A program made the translations under genes and the position numbers. The notes under the pieces were generated by a model. The model was given only the letters and a program-made list of their open reading frames with translations. It searched no databases and had not been told where the DNA came from. A stretch of DNA of 64,000 bases, taken from Homoserinibacter sp. GY 40078 (GTDB lineage: Bacteria; Actinomycetota; Actinomycetes; Actinomycetales; Microbacteriaceae). The stretch lies in contig NZ_VRTZ01000001.1 of assembly GCF_008017545.1 (NCBI RefSeq), forward strand, positions 764,081 through 828,080, read 5' to 3'. Below are positions 56,869 to 64,000 of the stretch, piece after piece (the stretch's first letter is position 1; every line of letters begins with the position of its first letter).

Positions 56869-58218
56869 ATGGCCGATGACCTGCCGGAAGAGTCCGACGG
56901 CGTTGCGCAGATGACCGAGCTGATGCGGGAGGATCGCGTCGCGGCACCGACGCCCGAGGTCGATCCGGCGGCACGCCGCCGTCGTCGCCGCCGGGGGTGG
57001 ATGGTCACGGCGATCGTGGCCGCCGTCGCGTTCACCACCTTGGGTGGTTACATCGGATGGGCGCTCGCGGCGCCCCTCGCCCGGCCCGCGGCCGAGGTGG
57101 ATGCGCCGCAGCCGGCACCCGGGGAGGCGGCGCAGATCCGGCTCCCCACGGACGGGGCATCCGCGATCGAGATCTCCGGCGGCGAGGCGTATTTCCAGTC
57201 TGGTGTGTCCGAGCTCTCACTGTCCGCCGGCGGTAGCGGGGCGCGGCCCATGGCGAGCATCAGCAAGGTCATCACCGCGATGGTCGTGCTGGAGGCCAGG
57301 CCGCTCGCATCCGCCGACGACGACGGCCCGACCATCACCTTCACCGCCGCCGATCACGCCCTCTACGACAAGTACTACGTGCTCAACGCGACGATCTCGA
57401 CCATGCCGACGGGCAGCACCATGTCGGAGCACGATGCCCTGGAGATGATGCTCATCGCCTCCGCCAGCAACTACGCCGAGGCGGTCTCCACGTGGGCATA
57501 CGGCTCGCAGGGGGCGTTCGTGCAGGCTGCGCAGGCGTGGCTCGCCGAACACGGGCTCACCCACACCACGATCGTCGAGCCGACCGGCATCGATGCGAGA
57601 AACGTCAGTACCCCGAGCGACCTGATCGCCCTCGGCAAGCTGGCGATGGCGGATCCGGTGATCGCGCAGATCGTCGGGATGCCGGAGGTCGAGTCGCCGG
57701 ATCACCACGCGTCCAACACGAACCGATTGCTCGGAGTCGACGGTGTGCAGGGGGTCAAGACCGGCACCCTTCACGGTGCCGGAGCGAACCTGCTCTACTC
57801 GGCCCGCCTCGCGGTCGGCGCGAGCGCGCCGCTCGAGATCACCGGTGTGCTGCTCGGGGCGAACAACCAGCAGTCGGTCGACACTCAGGTGACGTTGCTG
57901 CTCGACAGCATCCACGATGGCTTCCACCAGGTGAGTCTCGGGAAAGCGGGCGACGTATTCGGCACCTACTCGACCGCCTGGGGCGATGAGGCGCGAATCA
58001 CGCTTCTCGCCGACGCCGCAGCTCTCACGTGGTCGGACACCTCCATCGAGGTCTCGGTCGAGATGTGGGATGTGAATACAGTGCGCGAGGGCGATGTGGT
58101 GGGCATGGTCACCTGGACCGCGGGCCCCGAGATGGTGAGCGGCGAGCTCGTGGTGGACGCCGACATCCACCAACCCGACGTGTGGTGGCGGATCACCCAC
58201 CCCGGCGAGCTCGGCTGA
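56869..58218 (+). CDS. D-alanyl-D-alanine carboxypeptidase-like protein (S11)
   Basis: 449 aa. Cytoplasmic N-terminus with an Arg run, one signal-anchor helix (about 45-66), then a penicillin-binding S11 domain: SISK (SxxK) in PMASISKVI, SAN-type SASNYAE, and VKTGTLHG (KTG). It trims peptidoglycan stem peptides. ATG 56869 has GGGAGGGG upstream. Confidence 0.9.
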   Translation: MADDLPEESDGVAQMTELMREDRVAAPTPEVDPAARRRRRRRGWMVTAIVAAVAFTTLGGYIGWALAAPLARPAAEVDAPQPAPGEAAQIRLPTDGASAIEISGGEAYFQSGVSELSLSAGGSGARPMASISKVITAMVVLEARPLASADDDGPTITFTAADHALYDKYYVLNATISTMPTGSTMSEHDALEMMLIASASNYAEAVSTWAYGSQGAFVQAAQAWLAEHGLTHTTIVEPTGIDARNVSTPSDLIALGKLAMADPVIAQIVGMPEVESPDHHASNTNRLLGVDGVQGVKTGTLHGAGANLLYSARLAVGASAPLEITGVLLGANNQQSVDTQVTLLLDSIHDGFHQVSLGKAGDVFGTYSTAWGDEARITLLADAAALTWSDTSIEVSVEMWDVNTVREGDVVGMVTWTAGPEMVSGELVVDADIHQPDVWWRITHPGELG

Positions 58219-58232
58219 ACGGCCCGCTTTCT

Positions 58233-58306
58233 GCAACCGAAGGGTTGCTATAAGGCCGCCCGCGTGCCATCCTGGCGGAACATTCAGTGCAACCGCAGAG
58301 TTGCAC
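58233..58306. promoter_or_regulatory. Two GCAAC-N6-GTTGC operator sites
   Basis: GCAAC-CGAAGG-GTTGC (58233-58248) and GTGCAAC-CGCAGA-GTTGCAC (58287-58306) share the same arms and spacing. The first abuts a TATAAG -10-like box (58249-58254). They precede the SRPBCC/ArsR pair and probably bind that ArsR. Confidence 0.65.
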
Positions 58307-58330
58307 AATTTCCGACAGAGGAGCAGGATC

Positions 58331-58810
58331 ATGAGCATGACCATCAACCCGGCAGCCGAGGCCGATGAGACCGCGCTGAGCGTGCGGCGCACCATCCGCA
58401 TCGCCGCCCCGATCGAGAAGGTCTGGAGCGCCGTCACCGAGCCCGAGCACATCTCCCAGTGGTTCGGCATCGCCGCGCTCGACGGCACGGGGCCGGGGGC
58501 CTCGGGGACGATGACCTTCGAGGGCTACGGGGCCGTACCCATCCGAGTCGAGGCGATCGACGCCCCGCACTCGGTCACCTACCGCTGGTCCAACGACGAC
58601 GCATCAGGTTCGCTGCCCGAGAGCGTGAACGACGAGACCTCGACGGTGTTCACCTTCACCCTCGCCGAGGTCGAGGGGGGAACCGAGCTCACCGTCGTCG
58701 AGACGGGCTTCGAGAACACGAGCGACGCGCTCGCGAACCTGCGCGCCCACCGCACCGGATGGACCGACGAGCTCGACAAGCTGGTGGCCCTGCTGGATGG
58801 TCGCCTGTGA
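58331..58810 (+). CDS. SRPBCC (AHSA1-type) protein
   Basis: 159 aa. START/AHSA1 fold motifs: TIRIAAPIEKVWSAVTEPEHISQWFG near the N-terminus and GWTDELDKLVALL at the end. The hydrophobic cavity binds an unknown ligand. GAGGAG upstream of ATG 58331. Its stop overlaps the ArsR start (GTGA). Confidence 0.9.
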   Translation: MSMTINPAAEADETALSVRRTIRIAAPIEKVWSAVTEPEHISQWFGIAALDGTGPGASGTMTFEGYGAVPIRVEAIDAPHSVTYRWSNDDASGSLPESVNDETSTVFTFTLAEVEGGTELTVVETGFENTSDALANLRAHRTGWTDELDKLVALLDGRL

Positions 58811-59124
58811 CAGACGCGACGCTCGTTGCCGTGTTCGCTGCGCTCGGGGACGACACCCGGTGGAGCATCCTGGCGGCGCTCGGCGAGGGCGAGGCATCGG
58901 CCTCCGCGCTCGCCGAGCGCCTGCCGGTGACGCGTCAGGCGATCGCCAAGCATCTCGCCGTACTGCGGGAGGTGGGTCTCGTGGAGCCGGTTCCCGCTGG
59001 GCGCGAGCTGCGCTACCGCGTAGTCGGCGCCGAGCTGACCGCGACCGCCCGCCGTCTCGACGCCGTCGGGGCCGAGTGGGATCGCCGCCTGTCCGCGATC
59101 AAGCGGATCGCCGAGGGGCTGTAG
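58807..59124 (+). CDS. ArsR-family regulator paired with SRPBCC protein
   Basis: 105-aa winged helix: FAALGDDTRWSILAAL and recognition helix PVTRQAIAKHLAVLRE. No metal-binding Cys pair, so the signal is not arsenite-like. SRPBCC-ArsR pairs are common and usually autoregulated; the two upstream palindromes fit this. Confidence 0.9.
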   Translation: MTDATLVAVFAALGDDTRWSILAALGEGEASASALAERLPVTRQAIAKHLAVLREVGLVEPVPAGRELRYRVVGAELTATARRLDAVGAEWDRRLSAIKRIAEGL

Positions 59125-59157
59125 CCCCCGCCGCGGAAGGCATCCGGAGGGGGCTAC
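59121..59157. terminator. Bidirectional hairpin
   Basis: GTAGCCCCC (59121-59129) pairs with GGGGGCTAC (59149-59157) between convergent genes; it includes the arsR-type stop codon. No U-tract. Confidence 0.55.
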
Positions 59158-59160
59158 GGC

Positions 59161-59919
59161 TCATTCTGCCGCCAGCGCCCGGCACACCTCGCCCCGCGGG
59201 CGAGCGAGGTTGAGCACGCACTTCCAGGCCGCGCTCGTCGCGGTGACGGTGATGCCCACGTCGGTCTGCACGCCCTTCGCCTCGAAGGAGGCCGCGATCG
59301 TGCCGGCGCTCGCGGCCTGGCGCATCCGCACCACGGTCTCGCCGTTCGCGACGACCGTGATCTCGGCGACGTCGTCGGAACCCTGAGCCGGAATCGTGAC
59401 GGACCCGGTGAGCGTCTGCGTGGGTGCGCCACCGTCGGCACCCGGCACGGTCGTGGCGGTGACGTTCACTGCGGGCGGGGCGGGAGGCGCCGTCAACGCG
59501 ACCCCCGCCGCCACCGCGGCCGCGAGGAACGCAGGCACGAGCAGGAACGACGCGAACGCGAGCGCGGTACGACGCCATCCCACGTAGTCGGCGTGCCAGC
59601 GCTTGAGGTCGTGAATGTCGCCGGGCCGCACCTTCCTCGGCCACCTCACCTGTGTGACGAGCGCGACCAGGATCGCGCCACCCGCCATCGTCACCGCGGC
59701 GATCGCCCACCCGCGGCTCAGTGAGTTGGCGAGCACCGACGAGACGGCGACCAAACCGCCTGCCGCAAGCACGATGCCGACGAGTGCAGTGCGCCCGACG
59801 AGCTTCTCCGATGTCGCGTTCAGCAGCTCGATCTGCGTGGCGGGGGTGAACGTCTTGCCGTACTCGGCCCAGTCGAGGTCGTCCTGGGTGGGCTCCTCGC
59901 CGTAGCCGACGTCGCTCAT
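59161..59919 (-). CDS. Membrane protein of unknown function
   Basis: 252 aa. Three hydrophobic segments (about 42-63, 68-88, 115-140) then an extracytoplasmic beta-rich domain with a single Cys pair near the end (WKCVLNLARPRGEVC). ATG 59919 overlaps the upstream gene stop by 4 bp. Not recognised. Confidence 0.7.
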   Translation of the reverse strand: MSDVGYGEEPTQDDLDWAEYGKTFTPATQIELLNATSEKLVGRTALVGIVLAAGGLVAVSSVLANSLSRGWAIAAVTMAGGAILVALVTQVRWPRKVRPGDIHDLKRWHADYVGWRRTALAFASFLLVPAFLAAAVAAGVALTAPPAPPAVNVTATTVPGADGGAPTQTLTGSVTIPAQGSDDVAEITVVANGETVVRMRQAASAGTIAASFEAKGVQTDVGITVTATSAAWKCVLNLARPRGEVCRALAAE

Positions 59920-60137
59920 TCGCGCGACCACTTCCCGCTGAAGGTGAGCGGATGCGCCCCGTCCTCCTTCGTGCCCGCGCCAGGGCACTCGACCACTACG
60001 CGGAAGTCGTTCGCACCACCGACCATGAACGCGGCGGTTCGTTGAATGACGGCGCCGCGCACGAGCGGCGTGAGCTTCTCGCGGTTGTCGTGGATGCGGC
60101 ACGCGAACGTGCTGGGGGTCAGCTTCAGTTCGGGCAT
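59916..60137 (-). CDS. Small protein of unknown function
   Basis: 73 aa starting MPELKLTPSTFACRIHDNRE. Two Cys, no signal peptide. Coupled by a 4-bp overlap to the membrane protein gene downstream, with which it probably acts. Confidence 0.6.
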   Translation of the reverse strand: MPELKLTPSTFACRIHDNREKLTPLVRGAVIQRTAAFMVGGANDFRVVVECPGAGTKEDGAHPLTFSGKWSRE

Positions 60138-60200
60138 GCCGCCAGAACTACCACCGGTGCCCGCACGAGGGCAACGGTCGTCCGCATCCCAGCGGTAGGG

Positions 60201-60241
60201 TTCCCGGTGACGCCACGCCACCACACGGGCGTCACCGGGAA
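60201..60241 (-). terminator. Hairpin after the dehydrogenase gene
   Basis: 14-bp perfect stem TTCCCGGTGACGCC (60201-60214) with its complement at 60228-60241, 13-nt loop, 6 bp beyond the stop of the dehydrogenase. No U-tract. Confidence 0.65.
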
Positions 60242-60246
60242 GTCTC

Positions 60247-61278
60247 TCAGTCGATGTCGAGGATGATCTTCCCGTAGGCGGTTCGCGCCACGAGCTCCTC
60301 CTGTGCCTCGGCTGCGCGCTCCAGCGGGTAGCGCGAGTTGATACGCGGATGCAGCACGCCGCGCCCGACGAGGTCGAGCACCGTGCGCATCTCGTCGCGA
60401 GTCTGGGTGTGCGAGGAGATGTACGAGATCTGCCGCCGGAAGAACTCGATGATGTCGAACGGCACCACCTCTCCCGCGTGAGCGCCGATCGACACGAGCC
60501 GGCCATAGGGGCGCAGCATGAACATCGAGTCGACGAACGCCTGACCTCCGACCACGTCGAAGACCAGCTCCACGCCCCGCCCACCGGTGATCTCGTCGAC
60601 GGCGGCGCGCACATCCGTCGTCGTGTAGTTGATGACGTGGTCGGCCCCGTCGGCCTTCGCGAGCTCGAGCTTGTCGTCGCGGCTCGCGGTACCGATGACC
60701 GTGGCGCCCGCCGCCTTGCAGATCTGCAGCGCCGCCGACGCGACGCCGGATCCGATCGAGTGGATGAGCACGGTCTCGCCGAGGCGCAGTTCGGCTCGCG
60801 TCATGAGCGCGTGCCACGCCGTGCCGAAGGCGCTGAGCGCAGCCGCCGCCTCCGCGAAGTCGACGTTGTCGGGGAGAGTCAGGCAGTGGTCGGCGGGGGT
60901 GAGGATCTTCTGCGCGTAGGTTCCCGGAACGTGCTCCCCGAGGAGCTTGCGGTTCACGCAGATGTTCTCCATGCCGCGCAGGCACCACTCGCAACGACCG
61001 CAGGTGCGGATGTACGAGACGGCCACGCGCTCGCCGATGCGGGAGGGATCGACGCCGTCACCGACGACGGAGATCACGCCTGCACCCTCGAGGCCGAGCG
61101 TGTGCGGCATCTGGAAGTCGAACCGTGACACCCCGTCGCGCACGTCGATGTCGACGTGGTTGAGCGCCGTCGCCTTGAGGTCGACGACCACCTCGCCGAA
61201 TCCGGGGGTGGGATCCGGAAGCTCCTCGATGTGCAGAACCTCGGGTCCGCCGAACTCGCGGAACACCATTGCCTTCAT
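60247..61278 (-). CDS. Zinc-type MDR alcohol dehydrogenase/quinone reductase family
   Basis: 343 aa. GroES-like N-terminus with GLEGAGV, and the structural zinc motif CGRCEWCLRGMENIC; Rossmann part VLIHSIGSGVASAALQI. NAD(P)-dependent redox enzyme of unknown substrate. It follows the hydantoinase gene by 47 bp and is probably in the same operon. Confidence 0.88.
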   Translation of the reverse strand: MKAMVFREFGGPEVLHIEELPDPTPGFGEVVVDLKATALNHVDIDVRDGVSRFDFQMPHTLGLEGAGVISVVGDGVDPSRIGERVAVSYIRTCGRCEWCLRGMENICVNRKLLGEHVPGTYAQKILTPADHCLTLPDNVDFAEAAAALSAFGTAWHALMTRAELRLGETVLIHSIGSGVASAALQICKAAGATVIGTASRDDKLELAKADGADHVINYTTTDVRAAVDEITGGRGVELVFDVVGGQAFVDSMFMLRPYGRLVSIGAHAGEVVPFDIIEFFRRQISYISSHTQTRDEMRTVLDLVGRGVLHPRINSRYPLERAAEAQEELVARTAYGKIILDID

Positions 61279-61325
61279 GCGTACTATCTCTCGTTCGTAT
61301 CGGTGCGGGGATTGCGGGGTGCGGC

Positions 61326-62726
61326 TCAGAGCTCGGGGGTTCCGCCGGGGATGAACTGGCCGATTCCCTCGGGGCCCACCCATTCGCCCTCGTGCACCAT
61401 CACGTGCCCGCGGAGCACGGTTGTGACGGGGAAGCCGTGCACCTCCCAGCCCTCCCAGTTGCTGTAGTCGCAGTCGGAATGCAGGTTGTCTTCGGTCCAG
61501 GTGTGCCGGCGGTCGGGGTCGAAGACGACCAAGTCGGCATCGGCACCCGGTCGGATGACGCCCTTGCGCCCGTAGATCCCGAAGAGGCGGGCGGGGGCGG
61601 CAGCCGTGAGCTCCACGAAGCGGCTGACCGACAGGTCGCGCTTCGTGACGCCCTCCGACCAGAAGTACGCCATGCGGGTCTCGATCGAGTTGGTGCCGCC
61701 CGCGAGGTTGTCGATCGTGGCGCCGGTGAGCTTCTTGCCGAGCTTGACCGTGTAGTCGTCGCTCGCGAGCGTGTCGAGGCGGCCGTCGGCGAGCGCCGCC
61801 CACAGCTCCTCCCGGTGCTCGATCGGCCGGTTCGGCGGGTAGTTCATGTAGCGCTGCCCCTCGGGGAGCAGGTAGTCGGCCGGGTCGAAGCGCAGGTTGG
61901 AGTGCAGCGCCTCGGCTGCGACCGGGATGCCGGCGGCGCGGCCCTCGGCGATCGCCTCGACCGACTCCGCCGCGGAGACGTGCACGATGTAGAGCGGCGA
62001 TCCGGTGCGGCGCGAGAGGTGCAGCATCCGGCGCACCGCGGCCTCCTCGGCGAGCGTGGGCCGGGCCTCGTGGATGTGCGAGAAGTGGGTCTTCCCCTCC
62101 GAGGTGAGCTTGCGCACGTGGTAGTCGATGATGCACTCGTCTTCGCAATGCACCATCGTGATGCCGCCGTGCTTCTCGGTCTCGAGCATGGCCGAGTAGA
62201 TGCGGCCGTCGTCGCTCATGAGGCCGCCGACGGTCTCGGTGCCCTGGAACGTCGTGAAGAACTTGAACGAGACGACGCCGCCGTTGATCACCTCGCGCAT
62301 CTGCTCCGCGGTGCGCAGCGGCCAGTCGCCGCTGACGATGGCATGGAGCGCGTAGTCGGCGTGCGGCCGCTGGCTGCGGGTGGACTCGAGCTTGCTGCCC
62401 ACGGATTCGACGAGGTCGTCGTCGCCCATCGCGAGCGAGAAGTCGATGTACGTGGTCGTGCCGCCCCAGAGCCCCGCACGGGATCCCGCGGTGGGCGCCT
62501 GCGCCACCATGACCTCCGAGACGGCGAGATCGAAGTGCACGTGCGGGTCGACACCGCCGGGCACCACGTACTTGCCGCCCGCGTCGATGACCTTCTTCGC
62601 TCCGACGGCGTCGAACTGGCCGTGCATTCCGAGCGCGACGATCTTCTCGTCGAGCACGGCGACGTCCAGCGGCAGCACGTCGTGCTCCGACGCCACCCGT
62701 CCGTTGGTGATGATCAGGTCGTACAC
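61326..62726 (-). CDS. Dihydropyrimidinase/D-hydantoinase
   Basis: 466-aa cyclic amidohydrolase. Metal sites: HVHFD (about 61-65), the carboxylated Lys in VSFKFFTTF, HCEDE, HVSAAES and the catalytic Asp in SDDYTV. It opens dihydropyrimidine, hydantoin or related rings. Next to an amidase that could finish hydrolysis of the open product. Confidence 0.92.
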   Translation of the reverse strand: MYDLIITNGRVASEHDVLPLDVAVLDEKIVALGMHGQFDAVGAKKVIDAGGKYVVPGGVDPHVHFDLAVSEVMVAQAPTAGSRAGLWGGTTTYIDFSLAMGDDDLVESVGSKLESTRSQRPHADYALHAIVSGDWPLRTAEQMREVINGGVVSFKFFTTFQGTETVGGLMSDDGRIYSAMLETEKHGGITMVHCEDECIIDYHVRKLTSEGKTHFSHIHEARPTLAEEAAVRRMLHLSRRTGSPLYIVHVSAAESVEAIAEGRAAGIPVAAEALHSNLRFDPADYLLPEGQRYMNYPPNRPIEHREELWAALADGRLDTLASDDYTVKLGKKLTGATIDNLAGGTNSIETRMAYFWSEGVTKRDLSVSRFVELTAAAPARLFGIYGRKGVIRPGADADLVVFDPDRRHTWTEDNLHSDCDYSNWEGWEVHGFPVTTVLRGHVMVHEGEWVGPEGIGQFIPGGTPEL

Positions 62727-62742
62727 GGGTTCTTCTCCTTGT

Positions 62743-64000
62743 TCAGGGGTATCGCTCGGGCGTGCGGAGGTGCCAGTCGGTGTCTCGTTGGTAGCGGTCG
62801 GCCACTTGGAACAGCGTCGACTCGTGCCCGCGCGCGCCGGTGAGCGCCATGCCGACGGGAAGCCCGGAGGCGGGATGGAATCCGACAGGCAGGTTGAGAG
62901 TCGGGCCGTCGTGCAGGGCCCACGGGTAGGTGATGCGGCCGAGGGCGGCCGTCTGCGCGCGCGAGTCGAGGCCGTCGATCGGGGGAACGTCGCTCGCGAC
63001 GGTCGGGGTCACGATGAGGTCGAGGTCGGCGAGCAGCCCGGCGAGGCGCCGACGGTACGCCGCGCGCCAGGCGAGGGATCGTGCCAGCTGGGCGCCGGTG
63101 ATCTCGAGACCCGCCGTCAGGCGCCCCCGCACGTCGGCGGAGTACTCGTCGCCGCGCTCGCGGAGGCGCTCCTCGTGGTGCCCGGCGCCCTCCGCCGGAA
63201 CGATCGTCGACCAGTGCTGGAATGCATCCGCCTGGGTGAAGTCGGCGACCGGGACGAGCACGGCGCCCACCGAGCGCAGCCAAGTGAGGAAGCCGTCGAC
63301 GCGCTCGGCGACGCCTGCGTCGAGGTCGTCGAAGAAGAAGGTCTCGGGGACCCCGACCCGCAGCCCGGCGACCTCCTGGCCGAGGCGCGCATCCGCCGGC
63401 TCGAAGGGCTCGGGGGTCGAGTTCGGATCAAGCGGGTCGTACCCGGCGATCACGGCGGCGAGGCGCGCGGTGGCGGCGGCGGACCGTCCCATCGCTCCCA
63501 CGGTGTCCTGGGTGAGGGCGGTGGGGAAGACGCCCGTGTTCGAAACGGACCCGAAGGTCGGCCGCAGCCCGAGCACGCCATTGATCGACGCGGGCAGACG
63601 CACCGACGCACCCGTGTCAGTGCCGAGCGTGAGGTCGCAGTATCCGGCGATGAGGGCCGCGCCGGACCCGCCGCTCGATCCCCCGGGGATCCGGTCGGTG
63701 TTCCAAGGGTTGCGGCACCCGCCGTAGGCGGTGTTCTGGGTGGTGCCGCCCCACGCGAACTCGGCCAGATTCGTCTTCGCGACGATGATCGCCCCCGCCT
63801 CCCGGAGGCGCCGGACGACGGGTGCGTCCTCGGCCGGAACGTTGTCGTCGAGCATCGCCGAGCCGGCCGTCGTGCGCAGCCCGGCGGTGTCGATGTTGTC
63901 CTTCACGCCTACGAGCACGCCGTGCAGGGGGCCGCGGTGATCGGCACGGGTGAGCGCCTCCGCGTCGCGGCGGGAGGCGTCATTCCAGGTGATCACCGCA
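62743..64000 (-). CDS. Amidase-signature family hydrolase (5' end beyond window)
   Basis: At least 418 aa. Ser-cisSer-Lys triad: Lys in GVKDNIDTAG, cis-Ser in PGGSSGGSGAAL, nucleophile Ser in TDTGASVRLPASINGV. The frame is open to the window edge and the first visible residues match about position 50 of typical amidases, so the GTG at 63996 is probably not the start. With the hydantoinase it may form a cyclic-amide or carbamoyl degradation route. Confidence 0.88.
   Translation of the reverse strand, partial: AVITWNDASRRDAEALTRADHRGPLHGVLVGVKDNIDTAGLRTTAGSAMLDDNVPAEDAPVVRRLREAGAIIVAKTNLAEFAWGGTTQNTAYGGCRNPWNTDRIPGGSSGGSGAALIAGYCDLTLGTDTGASVRLPASINGVLGLRPTFGSVSNTGVFPTALTQDTVGAMGRSAAATARLAAVIAGYDPLDPNSTPEPFEPADARLGQEVAGLRVGVPETFFFDDLDAGVAERVDGFLTWLRSVGAVLVPVADFTQADAFQHWSTIVPAEGAGHHEERLRERGDEYSADVRGRLTAGLEITGAQLARSLAWRAAYRRRLAGLLADLDLIVTPTVASDVPPIDGLDSRAQTAALGRITYPWALHDGPTLNLPVGFHPASGLPVGMALTGARGHESTLFQVADRYQRDTDWHLRTPERYP

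Overview
The window is chromosomal DNA from a high-GC actinobacterium, most likely a member of the Microbacteriaceae (Microbacterium/Leifsonia-like). Three things point there: very strong G/C bias at third codon positions, the order tilS-hpt-ftsH-folE-folP-folB-folK-DUF3180-PH-PH-DUF2520-panC-lysS-clpC, and the many genes that begin 6 nt after a TANNNT -10 box, the mark of leaderless actinobacterial transcripts. No rRNA, CRISPR array, transposase or prophage module was seen.

Layout. 1-3226: arsenic locus, with an ArsR-arsenate reductase fusion cut by the window edge, an ArsO-like flavoprotein, and a divergent arsR plus aquaglyceroporin pair around a shared two-site operator. 3271-7205: a translationally coupled Hen1/Pnkp RNA-repair pair. 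7242-8013: small genes of unknown function. 8110-8413: tRNA-Phe, tRNA-Asp and tRNA-Glu, transcribed Glu-Asp-Phe. 8758-11326: two consecutive secreted coiled-coil peptidoglycan hydrolases (M23, then NlpC/P60). 11375-24346: housekeeping block of ppa, tilS, hpt, ftsH, the folate genes, panC, lysS and tiny membrane proteins. 24393-31363: pirin, clpC, a GNAT protein, two membrane-anchored proteins and radA. 31392-34474: a LuxR-type regulator divergent from a BBE-type FAD oxidase, plus a small membrane protein. 34708-39741: a MacB-type ABC exporter operon with an adaptor gene on each side. 39809-42222: DUF4287 protein, RlmC methyltransferase and a cytochrome b-like protein. 42285-43996: a single accessory gene between two identical 66-bp palindromes. 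44036-50640: a LacI-controlled sugar ABC importer/glycosidase operon. 50631-56297: a second MacB-type ABC exporter, a two-component system and an MFS exporter. 56387-60137: a lipoprotein, a D-Ala-D-Ala carboxypeptidase-like protein, an SRPBCC/ArsR pair and two small genes. 60247-64000: a zinc-type dehydrogenase, a hydantoinase/dihydropyrimidinase and an amidase cut by the window edge.

Most notable. The gene at 42432-43898 joins an N-terminal DUF2510-like module, a coiled-coil DUF4041 region and a C-terminal T5orf172/GIY-YIG nuclease. DUF4041 plus GIY-YIG is the core of the membrane-associated anti-phage nuclease SNIPE, so this looks like an actinobacterial version with a different N-terminus, sitting in a cassette bounded by identical direct copies of a long palindrome. 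Several inferred regulatory codes are also visible: CATYGA-N6-TCRATG (ars), GCAAC-N6-GTTGC (the SRPBCC/ArsR pair), and TACCGC-N4-GCGGTA on both sides of the two-component system. Other palindromic elements of 86-87 bp lie inside tilS and upstream of clpC.

All calls are from reading the sequence; no database search was run.
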